This document shows positions 15,399 to 22,221 of a DNA stretch of 22,221 bases, in pieces (the stretch's first letter is position 1; each line of letters begins with the position of its first letter). The notes under the pieces were generated by a model. It made no database searches. It was given only the letters and a program-made list of their open reading frames with translations, and was not told the origin of the DNA. Source of the stretch: a virus. The translations under genes and the position numbers were made by a program. The stretch spans positions 1-22,221 of IMG/VR virus record IMGVR_UViG_3300021376_000390. The stretch is one strand, 5' to 3'.

Positions 15399-17036
15399 AT
15401 GAGTATACAAAATTTATTAAATACTTCTGGGAACCCCCACAAGCAACTTATCAAAGAAAACAAGCAGATTGTCAATAAATGGGCAAAAACTGGTCTTCTT
15501 GATAATTTGAAAAACGAATATGAAAAGAACTCTATTGCAGTTCTTCTCGAAAATCAAGCAAAACAACTTATCGAAGAATCAAACAGAACAGGTACAGCAG
15601 CTGGTTCAGAAGAATGGGCTGGTGTTGCACTTCCATTGGTTCGCCGTATTTTCTCTGAAATTGCTGCGAAAGATTTTGTTTCTGTTCAACCAATGAACTT
15701 GCCTTCTGGTCTTGTGTTCTTCTTGGACTTCAAATACGGAACAGCACAACCTGGTTTCACAGCAGGATCTGGTAAAGATTCACAAGCTGATTCAGTATTT
15801 GGTGTAACAGGTAAAGATGCAAAAGATGCTGATCCTTCAGGTGGTCTTTATGGTGCAGGTCGTTTCGGTTATTCAATCAATGAAGCCGAAGGTACATTTA
15901 CAAAAGCTGCTGCATTGGCTGCAAACGCGTTTGTAACAGGATCTGTATCACATTCAACACCATCATTGTTCCAGCATGACACAGAGTTCCAAAATGCTTA
16001 CTCTGCATCACTTGCAGCTGGTAACATTATGACTGTAACTGTTCAATCTGCATCATTGTCTACACCTGATCTAGAAGCGGTTCGTGCTTTCAAAGTATCT
16101 GGTTCAACAATTCTTGGTTATTTCCCACAATACACAACAACTGCAAACAATGGTTCAACCATTACTTTCGTTGTTTCTGCTTCTGCTGCTCCTGCAACAG
16201 TAGGTATTGCTTATGAGAAACAACCAACTGCTACAACACGTGGTGACTTTGAAGAAAATGCAGCAGGTGACAATTTGGGTATACCAGAAATCAATCTCGA
16301 ATTGCGTTCAGAATCCATAGTTGCTAAAACACGTAAGTTGAAGGCAGTATGGACACCTGAATTTGCACAAGATTTGAATGCATACCACTCAATTGATGCT
16401 GAAGCTGAATTGACATCTATGTTGTCCGAATACATTTCACAAGAAATTGATTTGGAAATTCTTGATATGTTGATTAAGAATGCACAAACAACAGAAAGAT
16501 GGTCAGCCCGTATCGGTCGCACATATGATGCTTCTACAAGTGCATTTGGTGACTATTCTACAAACCAAGCTGCTGCTTCTGCTTACAATCAACAAACATG
16601 GTTCCAAACACTTGGCACAAAGATTCAAAAAGTATCAAACGTAATTCATCAGAAAACACTTCGTGGTGGTGCAAACTTCCTTGTATGTTCTCCACAAGTT
16701 GCTACAATACTTGAATCAATGCCTGGCTATGCAGTTGATGGTGAAGGTATGAAATTCGCAATGGGTGTTCAAAAAGTTGGTCAATTGAATGGCCGTATCA
16801 CAGTTTACAAGAATCCTTATATGCTCGAAAATCAAATTCTTGTAGGTTTCCGTGGAACACAATTCCTCGAAACTGGTGCTGTGTATGCTCCATACATTCC
16901 ACTTGTAATGACACCGTTGGTATACGATCCAACGAACTTCACACCAAGAAAAGGCGTGATGACTCGTTATGCGAAGAAGATTGTTCGTCCAGAGTTCTAT
17001 GGTCTTATCCAAGTAGATTCTCTCGGTGATGTCTAA
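15399..17036 (+). CDS. Major capsid protein (gp23-like)
   Basis: 545 aa, with AAGGA as SD. The mature part matches T4 gp23: LPLVRRIFSEIAAKDFVSVQ, then QPMNLPSGLVFFLDFKYGT, the central LKAVWTPEFAQDLNAYHSID, and the C-terminal APYIPLVMTPLVYDPTNFTP and MTRYAKKIVRPEFYG. It forms the hexamers of the head (HK97 fold). The first about 60 residues are a charged helical delta region; QLIEESN at 56-62 gives a likely maturation cut after Glu59 or Glu60, close to Glu65 in T4. Codon choice looks more C-ending than in its neighbours, as expected for a very highly expressed gene. A strong terminator follows. Confidence 0.96.
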   Translation: MSIQNLLNTSGNPHKQLIKENKQIVNKWAKTGLLDNLKNEYEKNSIAVLLENQAKQLIEESNRTGTAAGSEEWAGVALPLVRRIFSEIAAKDFVSVQPMNLPSGLVFFLDFKYGTAQPGFTAGSGKDSQADSVFGVTGKDAKDADPSGGLYGAGRFGYSINEAEGTFTKAAALAANAFVTGSVSHSTPSLFQHDTEFQNAYSASLAAGNIMTVTVQSASLSTPDLEAVRAFKVSGSTILGYFPQYTTTANNGSTITFVVSASAAPATVGIAYEKQPTATTRGDFEENAAGDNLGIPEINLELRSESIVAKTRKLKAVWTPEFAQDLNAYHSIDAEAELTSMLSEYISQEIDLEILDMLIKNAQTTERWSARIGRTYDASTSAFGDYSTNQAAASAYNQQTWFQTLGTKIQKVSNVIHQKTLRGGANFLVCSPQVATILESMPGYAVDGEGMKFAMGVQKVGQLNGRITVYKNPYMLENQILVGFRGTQFLETGAVYAPYIPLVMTPLVYDPTNFTPRKGVMTRYAKKIVRPEFYGLIQVDSLGDV

Positions 17037-17059
17037 ACCGTATTGGATTAGTTAAAATA

Positions 17060-17089
17060 AAGGAGTGAGATTTTTCTCACTCCTTTTTT
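17060..17089 (+). terminator. Rho-independent terminator after major capsid gene
   Basis: A perfect 11-bp stem (AAGGAGTGAGA at 17060-17070 pairs with 17075-17085), a TTTT loop, and a T-run that continues with a second long run of T after a single G. It lies 23 bp after the capsid stop and would end the head transcript. Confidence 0.92.
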
Positions 17090-17112
17090 GTTTTTTTTTT
17101 TATTTTAATTTA

Positions 17113-17120
17113 TATTTATT
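17113..17120 (+). promoter_or_regulatory. TATTTATT element between capsid terminator and ParB-like gene
   Basis: It lies 24 bp after the terminator T-run and 74 bp before the ATG of the next gene. Because the upstream transcript is terminated, a new promoter is needed in this gap, which makes this one of the best-supported members of the set. Confidence 0.55.
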
Positions 17121-17186
17121 TGTGAGTGTTCAAACGGATCACTTTTTTTACAAATATGTAATTTTTAGTAATAATGGGAAATGTAT

Positions 17187-18197
17187 ATGAAACAGACTAA
17201 CAAAAAGAGAAGACTGTTTGAAGACGATGAAATACTTGGAACTACCGATGTTCTAGGTTTAAGTAAAGTTCCAAAAGATGCTGCAAAAGCTGCTATTGGT
17301 GCCGGAACAAAAGACGGTGATCCAAAAGACGATGTTGCTGCTGGTAAAAAAGTTTCTATTGCTGCTAGTGCATTGAAAGCAGCACAAACAGAAATTATTC
17401 CAGAGAAGGCACTTGGTATGGCAATAGGAATGATAAATAAAGTTGGAATTTTTAGTGGAGGTCCTGGAGGAGATTTGGAATCCATAATTTCAGCAGATAA
17501 TTATATTATGGATGGACACCACCGTTGGGCAGCAACATTTCTTGCGGATCCCGGTGCAAGTATTACTGCAACTCAAATAGAACTTCCAGGTAAAGCACTT
17601 GTTAGTGCACTAAATGTTGTAACAGTAGGCCAATTTGGTCGTGGTGGTAATGCTGGTAAAGGAAATATAGCTGATTTCAAAGGTCCTGTATTTGCAAAAA
17701 TAATAGACACATGGAAAGAAAAGGGATATAAAGATGATAAAGGGAATGAAACAAAACCAGAGGATGTAACTAAAGCAATGGAAACTCTTGGTGGTGGTGA
17801 TTTCGAGGCCGGTAAAAAAGTTGTTATGGCTAATGCAGATAAATTACCAAAAGAAATTATGCCTGGTGCTCCTGCAAGAATTGAAATGCCGGTTATCAAC
17901 GGTAAAGAAGTTGATGGTGTTGCAAAGGCAATTGCAGCTGGTGAAATAGATATTAAGCCACCATATAGTCCAGATGTAAAAGATAAAATGGAATCGTATT
18001 ATCAAATGCGTCGTGGATTAAAACCATTAAGAGAATCTGTTATTAAAAAACTTGTTGAATATAATACTAAAAATAAAAAAAGATTACAAGAATCTTATGT
18101 TAAGAAAGTTAAAAAACAAAGACTTCAAGAAAAATTAACACGATTACTTAAACCAATTGTTGCTGAAATTCTGAATAGTAAATTAAAAAAGAAATGA
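17187..18197 (+). CDS. ParB-like nuclease-fold domain protein downstream of capsid gene
   Basis: 336 aa. I chose ATG 17187 because GGGAA (17176-17180) is 6 nt upstream of it and directly abuts the alternative ATG at 17181. The central segment SADNYIMDGHHRWAAT (about residues 106-121) is the signature of the ParB/sulfiredoxin-like fold (box II type G-H-H-R-W), followed by the expected strand TQIELPGKALVSALN. An Ala/Gly/Lys-rich region precedes it. The C-terminus is basic and helical with several L-x-E sites (PLRES, RLQES). It may bind or nick DNA or hydrolyse nucleotides; in this place it may be a packaged head protein. It forms its own unit between terminators. Confidence 0.75.
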   Translation: MKQTNKKRRLFEDDEILGTTDVLGLSKVPKDAAKAAIGAGTKDGDPKDDVAAGKKVSIAASALKAAQTEIIPEKALGMAIGMINKVGIFSGGPGGDLESIISADNYIMDGHHRWAATFLADPGASITATQIELPGKALVSALNVVTVGQFGRGGNAGKGNIADFKGPVFAKIIDTWKEKGYKDDKGNETKPEDVTKAMETLGGGDFEAGKKVVMANADKLPKEIMPGAPARIEMPVINGKEVDGVAKAIAAGEIDIKPPYSPDVKDKMESYYQMRRGLKPLRESVIKKLVEYNTKNKKRLQESYVKKVKKQRLQEKLTRLLKPIVAEILNSKLKKK

Positions 18198-18204
18198 TAA
18201 AATG

Positions 18205-18232
18205 AACCTCACATAATAATGTGAGGTTTTTT
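18205..18232 (+). terminator. Rho-independent terminator after ParB-like gene
   Basis: A perfect 10-bp stem AACCTCACAT/ATGTGAGGTT with an AATA loop, followed by a T-run (18227-18232). It starts 8 bp after the stop codon. Confidence 0.9.
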
Positions 18233-18244
18233 ATTTTTAGTAGA

Positions 18245-18252
18245 TATTTATT
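18245..18252 (+). promoter_or_regulatory. TATTTATT element after second terminator
   Basis: It lies 13 bp past the terminator T-run and 49 bp before ATG 18294. As with 17113, the preceding terminator requires a fresh promoter here. Confidence 0.55.
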
Positions 18253-18293
18253 GTAAAACTATATCAACTATTTTGAAGTATTATGGGGTCATT

Positions 18294-19640
18294 ATGACAA
18301 ACAGCCGTAAACAATTAAACTCTTTGAAATATCTTATGAATGAGGTAGTATCGGAAAAGAGATTATCACAAAAAATCAACGCAAACACCATTAGATTTAC
18401 AACTCTTGATGAATCCGCAATCAATTCATTGTTGGAAACAGATGTATTTACAAAAAATGAAGCGTCTGCTATGCGTATTTTGTTTTCAAAGACAAAAACA
18501 AAATCATTAAGTGAGTCCATAATAAATAAATTGGATAAAAGTGTAAAAACAATAGTTGAATCCAAAGACGGTGATGCAGTATTATCCGAAGGATTTTTTA
18601 GTGATATATGGGATGGTCTTAAAGGTCTTGGTGATAAGGCAAAAGAAGTTCTTTCAGGTGGCTGGGGTAAAATAAAAGCGGTTTGGAAAGAATTTTCTGC
18701 ACTTGTATCAGAAGTTGCATCAGCATGCAAAGACGGATTGATGAAAGCATTTGGATCATTCGCTGGAAAGGCAAAATCTGCTGCCGCTAAAGCATCTGCA
18801 GATGTAGAAAAGAAAATACAGAATGTATCTGATCCAAAAACGTTTGCAACAGAAGTAAAAAATTTGTTCGAGTCTGGAAAATATCTAACAACAACTTTTT
18901 ATAGTAAATGGGTTTCCGCTCCAACTTGGGAAAAAGATATGGTTGCTGGTAGTGTTGCACCTTCAGAAGATGTTAAAGTTGATGCAGCAAAGGCCGAGGA
19001 TGGTTTGGATGACTTAAAAACTATGGAATCTGTTAAAAAAATGAAATTAAACATTATTAAAGAAAGAAATAAATTATTTTCAAATTCTAATGTTGTTTCT
19101 GAATTGTATAATAGTTCAAATGATAGGGCATTTCTTTTTGAAGGTGGTGGGTTTACACACCTTGAAGGTGCAATTAAAAATCCTGCATTGAAAGGTATAG
19201 TTGAATTAAGTGTTAAGATATTACAGTCAGTTTTTGCACCTTTAGCAAAAATTACACAAGTGGTAACTGCAATGGTTGGTAAAGAATTGCTAAAAAAGTT
19301 TTCAGAAGCCACAAAATTATTAGGTGGACCAGGTGTATTTGAGTTTGTAATTCTTTCAGGAATAATATCCGAGATAATGGAAGTTGCTGTAAAATTATTA
19401 ACTCCTGGTGGTGCGGATATTGTTGGATTTTTTATTCCACCACTTGCTCCTATTTTTGCTGCGGCTAAAACTTTTATCACTATTGTTGGTGGTTGCTTAA
19501 TTGCTTATAGTGTTGCAACAGTAATAGTAAATATGATACCAACATTACAAAAGAAAGTTGCAGATGCAGGAAAAACAGAATCATATAACCCACGTGGTGA
19601 GTTCAAAATACAAGATGGTAATTTATTATATGTAAAGTAA
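18294..19640 (+). CDS. 448-aa protein with hydrophobic C-terminal half and multiple (L/I)-x-E-S/G sites
   Basis: The ATG at 18294 has GGGG 5 nt upstream; an in-frame TTG at 18273 lacks an SD and is rejected. Residues 1-100 are polar and carry LDE-S (40), LSE-S (74), IVE-S (89) and LSE-G (99). A middle part is amphipathic and Ala/Lys-rich (about 105-180), with another site LFE-S at 193. LFE-G at 283 leads into hydrophobic segments at about 298-330, 347-370 and 376-416. I do not recognise a family. By analogy with internal head proteins it may be processed by the gp21-like protease and act on membranes during DNA entry; this is inference. Flanked by terminators on both sides. Confidence 0.7.
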   Translation: MTNSRKQLNSLKYLMNEVVSEKRLSQKINANTIRFTTLDESAINSLLETDVFTKNEASAMRILFSKTKTKSLSESIINKLDKSVKTIVESKDGDAVLSEGFFSDIWDGLKGLGDKAKEVLSGGWGKIKAVWKEFSALVSEVASACKDGLMKAFGSFAGKAKSAAAKASADVEKKIQNVSDPKTFATEVKNLFESGKYLTTTFYSKWVSAPTWEKDMVAGSVAPSEDVKVDAAKAEDGLDDLKTMESVKKMKLNIIKERNKLFSNSNVVSELYNSSNDRAFLFEGGGFTHLEGAIKNPALKGIVELSVKILQSVFAPLAKITQVVTAMVGKELLKKFSEATKLLGGPGVFEFVILSGIISEIMEVAVKLLTPGGADIVGFFIPPLAPIFAAAKTFITIVGGCLIAYSVATVIVNMIPTLQKKVADAGKTESYNPRGEFKIQDGNLLYVK

Positions 19641-19663
19641 ATTCCATAAAAATAAATTTTAAT

Positions 19664-19689
19664 AAGGGTGACATTTGTCACCCTTTTTT
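19664..19689 (+). terminator. Rho-independent terminator after 448-aa gene
   Basis: A 9-bp stem AAGGGTGAC/GTCACCCTT with an ATTT loop, and a run of six T at 19684-19689. It starts 24 bp after the stop codon. Confidence 0.9.
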
Positions 19690-19702
19690 ATTTTCACTTT
19701 GC

Positions 19703-19710
19703 TATTTATT
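19703..19710 (+). promoter_or_regulatory. TATTTATT element 4 nt before the GAF-like gene
   Basis: It lies 14 bp after the terminator T-run and 4 nt before ATG 19715, with no SD between. With 5072 it forms the second case of an element placed almost on top of a start codon. Confidence 0.5.
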
Positions 19711-19714
19711 ACAA

Positions 19715-20314
19715 ATGGAAACTCAAATTCAATACATAGACATCATTTCTTTGGCGGTATCAAGTATTGCCACACTACTTGGTGTGTTTCTTTCTTGGTT
19801 CCTCAAATACAAATACGGTGAATATAAACAAAAAAGAATTGACCGAGAGATTTCTCATGCCAAACTAATCCAAACCATATTAGACCAACTGTTAGAAGAA
19901 TATAAATGTCAGCGTGCATTTATACTTCAAAGACATAACGGTGGTAAATACAAAACAGGCAAATCAATGACCAAACTCTCAACCTCATTTGAATCACTAG
20001 AAGAAGGGGTTAGCACAGAGTTTAAGCAATATCAGAACTTACCGATTTCTCTTTACTCAAACTTCGTTGAAGATGTAGTAAATCATAAGGCGGTGTATCC
20101 TGTTGTAGATAATATAGAGGACTTAATTACAAAAGCATTTTTTTCACAGAGAGGGTCTAAATCAGCAGTGGTTTATCCGATACGAAAAGGATCGGAATTT
20201 ATCGCTATTGTAGGTTTTGAATGGACCCATAAGGTTGAGAAATTGGATAACATATTATCCGAAATTGAAGCTGACGTAAAATCAATGGGAGAAACCCTTT
20301 CTAAATTATTATAG
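19715..20314 (+). CDS. Membrane-anchored GAF-like domain protein
   Basis: 199 aa. One N-terminal TM (about residues 9-30, IISLAVSSIATLLGVFLSWF) is followed by a linker helix rich in Lys/Arg and a GAF-like domain: the ILDQLLEEYKCQRAFILQRH start, HNGGKYKTGKSMTKLSTSFE, the EGVSTEFKQYQNLPISLY segment, and the closing strands SAVVYPIRKGSEFIAIVGFE. This domain style recurs in large tailed phages, where its ligand is unknown; GAF domains generally bind small molecules. No output domain is attached. No SD precedes the ATG, and the TATTTATT element is 4 nt away. Confidence 0.72.
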   Translation: METQIQYIDIISLAVSSIATLLGVFLSWFLKYKYGEYKQKRIDREISHAKLIQTILDQLLEEYKCQRAFILQRHNGGKYKTGKSMTKLSTSFESLEEGVSTEFKQYQNLPISLYSNFVEDVVNHKAVYPVVDNIEDLITKAFFSQRGSKSAVVYPIRKGSEFIAIVGFEWTHKVEKLDNILSEIEADVKSMGETLSKLL

Positions 20315-20322
20315 GAGCCATT

Positions 20323-21072
20323 ATGAGTTCTGAACATAACGAGGAAACGAATAACAATGAACATTTGTTGAGTGAAGAAGAAGTATCAAGTCTTAATACA
20401 ACGGGTATAAAAAAAGGAAGAAAAACTATTAAAAATAAAATACAGTTCCAACTTACTCTTAATGACGAACAAAAAAGAATAAAAACTGATGCTCTTCGTG
20501 ATACAATTTCAGTATTTGTTGGTAAAGCTGGCTCCGGTAAAACACTATTGGCAACACAAATTGCTCTTGAATGTTTTTTCTATCGTGAGGTAGAAAAAAT
20601 AATAATCACAAGACCAACGGTATCGAATGAAGATTTAGGGTTTCTTCCTGGTAATATAAAAGAAAAAATGGATCCTTGGGTATCTCCTATTCAAGCAAAT
20701 ATGAATATGTTATACCATAAAGAAAAAATTGAAAAGTTAATGGCTGAAGATAAGATAGAAATTGCTCCTATCTCTTTTCTTCGTGGTAGAACATTTGTTA
20801 ATGCTTGTGTTATTGTTGATGAGTCACAGAACGTAACAAAGGCACAAATGGAAATGATATTGTCTCGTCTTGGTATCAATTCAAAGATGATGCTAACTGG
20901 TGATATATCACAAATTGACTTAAAACAGAAAAAAGATTCTGGTCTTCCATATTTATTTAATATGAAAGACAAGATAAATGGATTGGGGGTTTATGAGTTA
21001 AAAACAAACCACCGTCATCCTATTGTTGATGATATATTGAAGTATTTTGAAGAAACAAAAACCGAGAAGTAA
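20323..21072 (+). CDS. phoH: PhoH-like ATPase
   Basis: 249 aa, with AGGAG as SD. It has Walker A GKAGSGKT (67-74), TRPTV (96-100), the LGFLPG and EKMDPW segments (105-117), Walker B VIVDESQN (163-170), TGD at 192-194, and an arginine-finger-like NHRHPIV near the end. All the standard PhoH-family motifs are present, and the length is normal for the phage form, which lacks extra domains. PhoH is an RNA/nucleotide-related P-loop ATPase, common in phages of aquatic bacteria; its role in infection is not settled. A short acidic N-terminal extension (1-40) precedes the core. Abuts the next gene without spacing. Confidence 0.93.
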   Translation: MSSEHNEETNNNEHLLSEEEVSSLNTTGIKKGRKTIKNKIQFQLTLNDEQKRIKTDALRDTISVFVGKAGSGKTLLATQIALECFFYREVEKIIITRPTVSNEDLGFLPGNIKEKMDPWVSPIQANMNMLYHKEKIEKLMAEDKIEIAPISFLRGRTFVNACVIVDESQNVTKAQMEMILSRLGINSKMMLTGDISQIDLKQKKDSGLPYLFNMKDKINGLGVYELKTNHRHPIVDDILKYFEETKTEK

Positions 21073-22203
21073 ATGACAGATATTCCTATTTGGCCTGGTA
21101 GTTCAAGTTTTACAACTGGTAGCACACCGTTTGGAACATTTGATAGCGATGCTGATTTTCAAGCAGAAGCAGATCCTTTTGCGGATTGGTGTGCTAAAAG
21201 ATTAGGTTATCCTATTGTTGATGTTGAATTGCAGGATGTAAATTTTTATACTTGTTTTGAAGAAGCAGTATATGAATACTCATATAATGTTAATCAGTTT
21301 AATATACAACAAAACCTTTTGAGTTTGATGGGTTCATCAACAGGATCAAATGTGACTCAAAGAAATATATCAACAAACATGGGTGGATTAGTTCAACTTG
21401 CAACCGAATATGGTAGTGAAACTTTTACTAACGGTAATGTTAAATTTTATTCTTCATCTATTGATATTACTGTTGGAAAACAACGATATGATTTAGATAC
21501 ACTAATACGTGATGTAAAAGTTCCAACCGGTTCAATAGAAATAAAAAAAGTACATCACTATTCCCCACCGGCTTCAATGAGATTTTACGATCCTTATTTG
21601 GGAAATCAAGCAATGCTTGACACATTTGGGTTCGGTGCTTATTCTACTGGTGTATCATTTATGTTGATGCCAATGTATGCAGATTTGCTTCGTATTCAAG
21701 CAATAGAGTTCAATGATTTAATGCGTAAATCTGCCTTTACATTTGAAATAATAAAAAATGAACTTCGTATATTTCCAGTACCAACAAAAAATTTCAAATT
21801 GTGGATTGAGTATATTGTAAAAGAAGAAAGAAGTAATCCATTAAAATATCCAAATGGTCAAGTGTCTGATATGTCAAATGCACCTTATGATTATATGGTT
21901 TATTCTAAAATAAATTCACCAGGAAAAACATGGATATATTCGTTTGGTCTTGCTTTGGCAAAAGAAATGCTTGGATATATTCGCGGTAAATATGGAAGTA
22001 TACCAATACCAAATGGTGAAACAACTCTTAATGCTGCCGATTTACTTTCTGCAGCAACTGCAGAAAAACAGGCATTGGTAGAACAATTAAGAACTATGTT
22101 AGATACAATGACCAGAAGTAAATTATTAGAAGCAAAAAGATTAGAAACTGAAGCACTTGCAGCTAGTTTGAATGGAACTCCTTTATCAATTTACATAGGA
22201 TAA
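21073..22203 (+). CDS. Neck / head-completion protein (gp13-like)
   Basis: 376 aa. The ATG follows the PhoH stop directly; GAGAAG lies just inside the PhoH end as a possible SD. The segment DWCAKRLGYPIVDVELQDVNFYTCFEEAVYEYSYNVNQF-like (about 36-75) follows the pattern of T4-type gp13 neck proteins (a R-L-G-x-P-x-x-x-V-E-L start, then a helix leading to a tyrosine-rich E-Y-x-Y). The middle is beta-rich, and the late YSFGLALAKEMLGYIRGKYG helix also fits. It would seal the portal after packaging and join head to tail. The family call rests on these patterns alone. Confidence 0.7.
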   Translation: MTDIPIWPGSSSFTTGSTPFGTFDSDADFQAEADPFADWCAKRLGYPIVDVELQDVNFYTCFEEAVYEYSYNVNQFNIQQNLLSLMGSSTGSNVTQRNISTNMGGLVQLATEYGSETFTNGNVKFYSSSIDITVGKQRYDLDTLIRDVKVPTGSIEIKKVHHYSPPASMRFYDPYLGNQAMLDTFGFGAYSTGVSFMLMPMYADLLRIQAIEFNDLMRKSAFTFEIIKNELRIFPVPTKNFKLWIEYIVKEERSNPLKYPNGQVSDMSNAPYDYMVYSKINSPGKTWIYSFGLALAKEMLGYIRGKYGSIPIPNGETTLNAADLLSAATAEKQALVEQLRTMLDTMTRSKLLEAKRLETEALAASLNGTPLSIYIG

Positions 22204-22207
22204 AATA

Positions 22208-22221
22208 ATGCCATTATTTCA
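22208..22221 (+). CDS. Start of next gene (3' truncated)
   Basis: An ATG 4 nt after the previous stop, with AGGAT overlapping the end of the upstream gene as SD, opens a frame reading MPLF to the window edge. In T4-like order a gp14-like neck protein would be expected next, but four codons cannot show this. Confidence 0.5.

Noticed and set aside
18273-18293. TTG start extending the 448-aa protein by seven residues
   Set aside because: No SD before the TTG, while ATG 18294 has GGGG at good spacing. The same reasoning moves the ParB-like start from 17181 to 17187 and the scaffold start from 14298 to 14310.
18899-19480. 193-aa minus-strand open frame opposite the 448-aa gene
   Set aside because: No SD, no recognisable domain, antisense to a well-supported gene, and no other minus-strand gene in the window.
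9120-20957. Further TATTTATT matches inside the portal (9120) and phoH (20950) genes
   Set aside because: They are single intragenic occurrences expected in AT-rich coding sequence and do not precede a start codon with a gap; not counted in the promoter set.

Overview
The window is a contiguous piece of a large, AT-rich, T4-superfamily tailed phage (myovirus) genome. The evidence is a set of recognisable T4-type head and packaging proteins on one strand, in an order close to T4: terminase large subunit (gp17-like), portal (gp20-like), prohead protease (gp21-like), scaffold (gp22-like), major capsid protein (gp23-like) and a gp13-like neck protein, together with PhoH. I see no bacterial housekeeping genes, no tRNA, no integrase and no minus-strand gene. 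Genes are packed tightly, often with TAATG or ATGA overlaps. Most, but not all, starts have good Shine-Dalgarno sequences, so the host probably uses SD-led initiation. The host cannot be named from the sequence.

Layout, left to right. (1) 3-1204: the 3' end of a fiber-like protein with a collagen-type G-X-Y stretch built on an exact 54-bp period, then a 54-aa protein. (2) 1271-6143: accessory genes. These are a nucleotidyltransferase-fold protein with degraded catalytic motifs, a Cys-rich protein, a two-TM holin-like protein, two basic Cys-containing conserved phage proteins, a 522-aa protein ending in a phosphodiester-glycosidase (NAGPA-like) domain, and a possible spanin-like pair. (3) 6140-17036: the head and packaging module. 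Between protease and scaffold sit a DUF3008-type protein, a phage-encoded ribosomal protein bS21, an ADP-ribosyltransferase with a long acidic N-terminal region, and a 42-aa ORF. (4) 17187-19640: a ParB-like-domain protein and a membrane-active-looking protein, each in its own transcription unit bounded by rho-independent terminators. (5) 19715-22221: a GAF-like membrane protein, PhoH, a gp13-like neck protein and the first codons of the next gene.

Regulation: seven of the eight intergenic gaps longer than 30 bp contain an 8-mer TATTTATT or TATTTATA on the coding strand. I propose this as this phage's late-promoter-like element, related in composition to but different from T4's TATAAATA. Three strong terminators lie after the capsid gene, the ParB-like gene and the 448-aa gene. 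The gap without the 8-mer, ahead of scaffold and capsid, instead carries two perfect hairpins.

The most interesting biology is a candidate injected-effector and host-takeover set embedded in the head operon: an Alt-like ART, a bS21 homologue, a ParB-like protein, and a membrane protein carrying six possible prohead-protease sites. All functional claims rest on motif recognition by eye, because no database search was possible.
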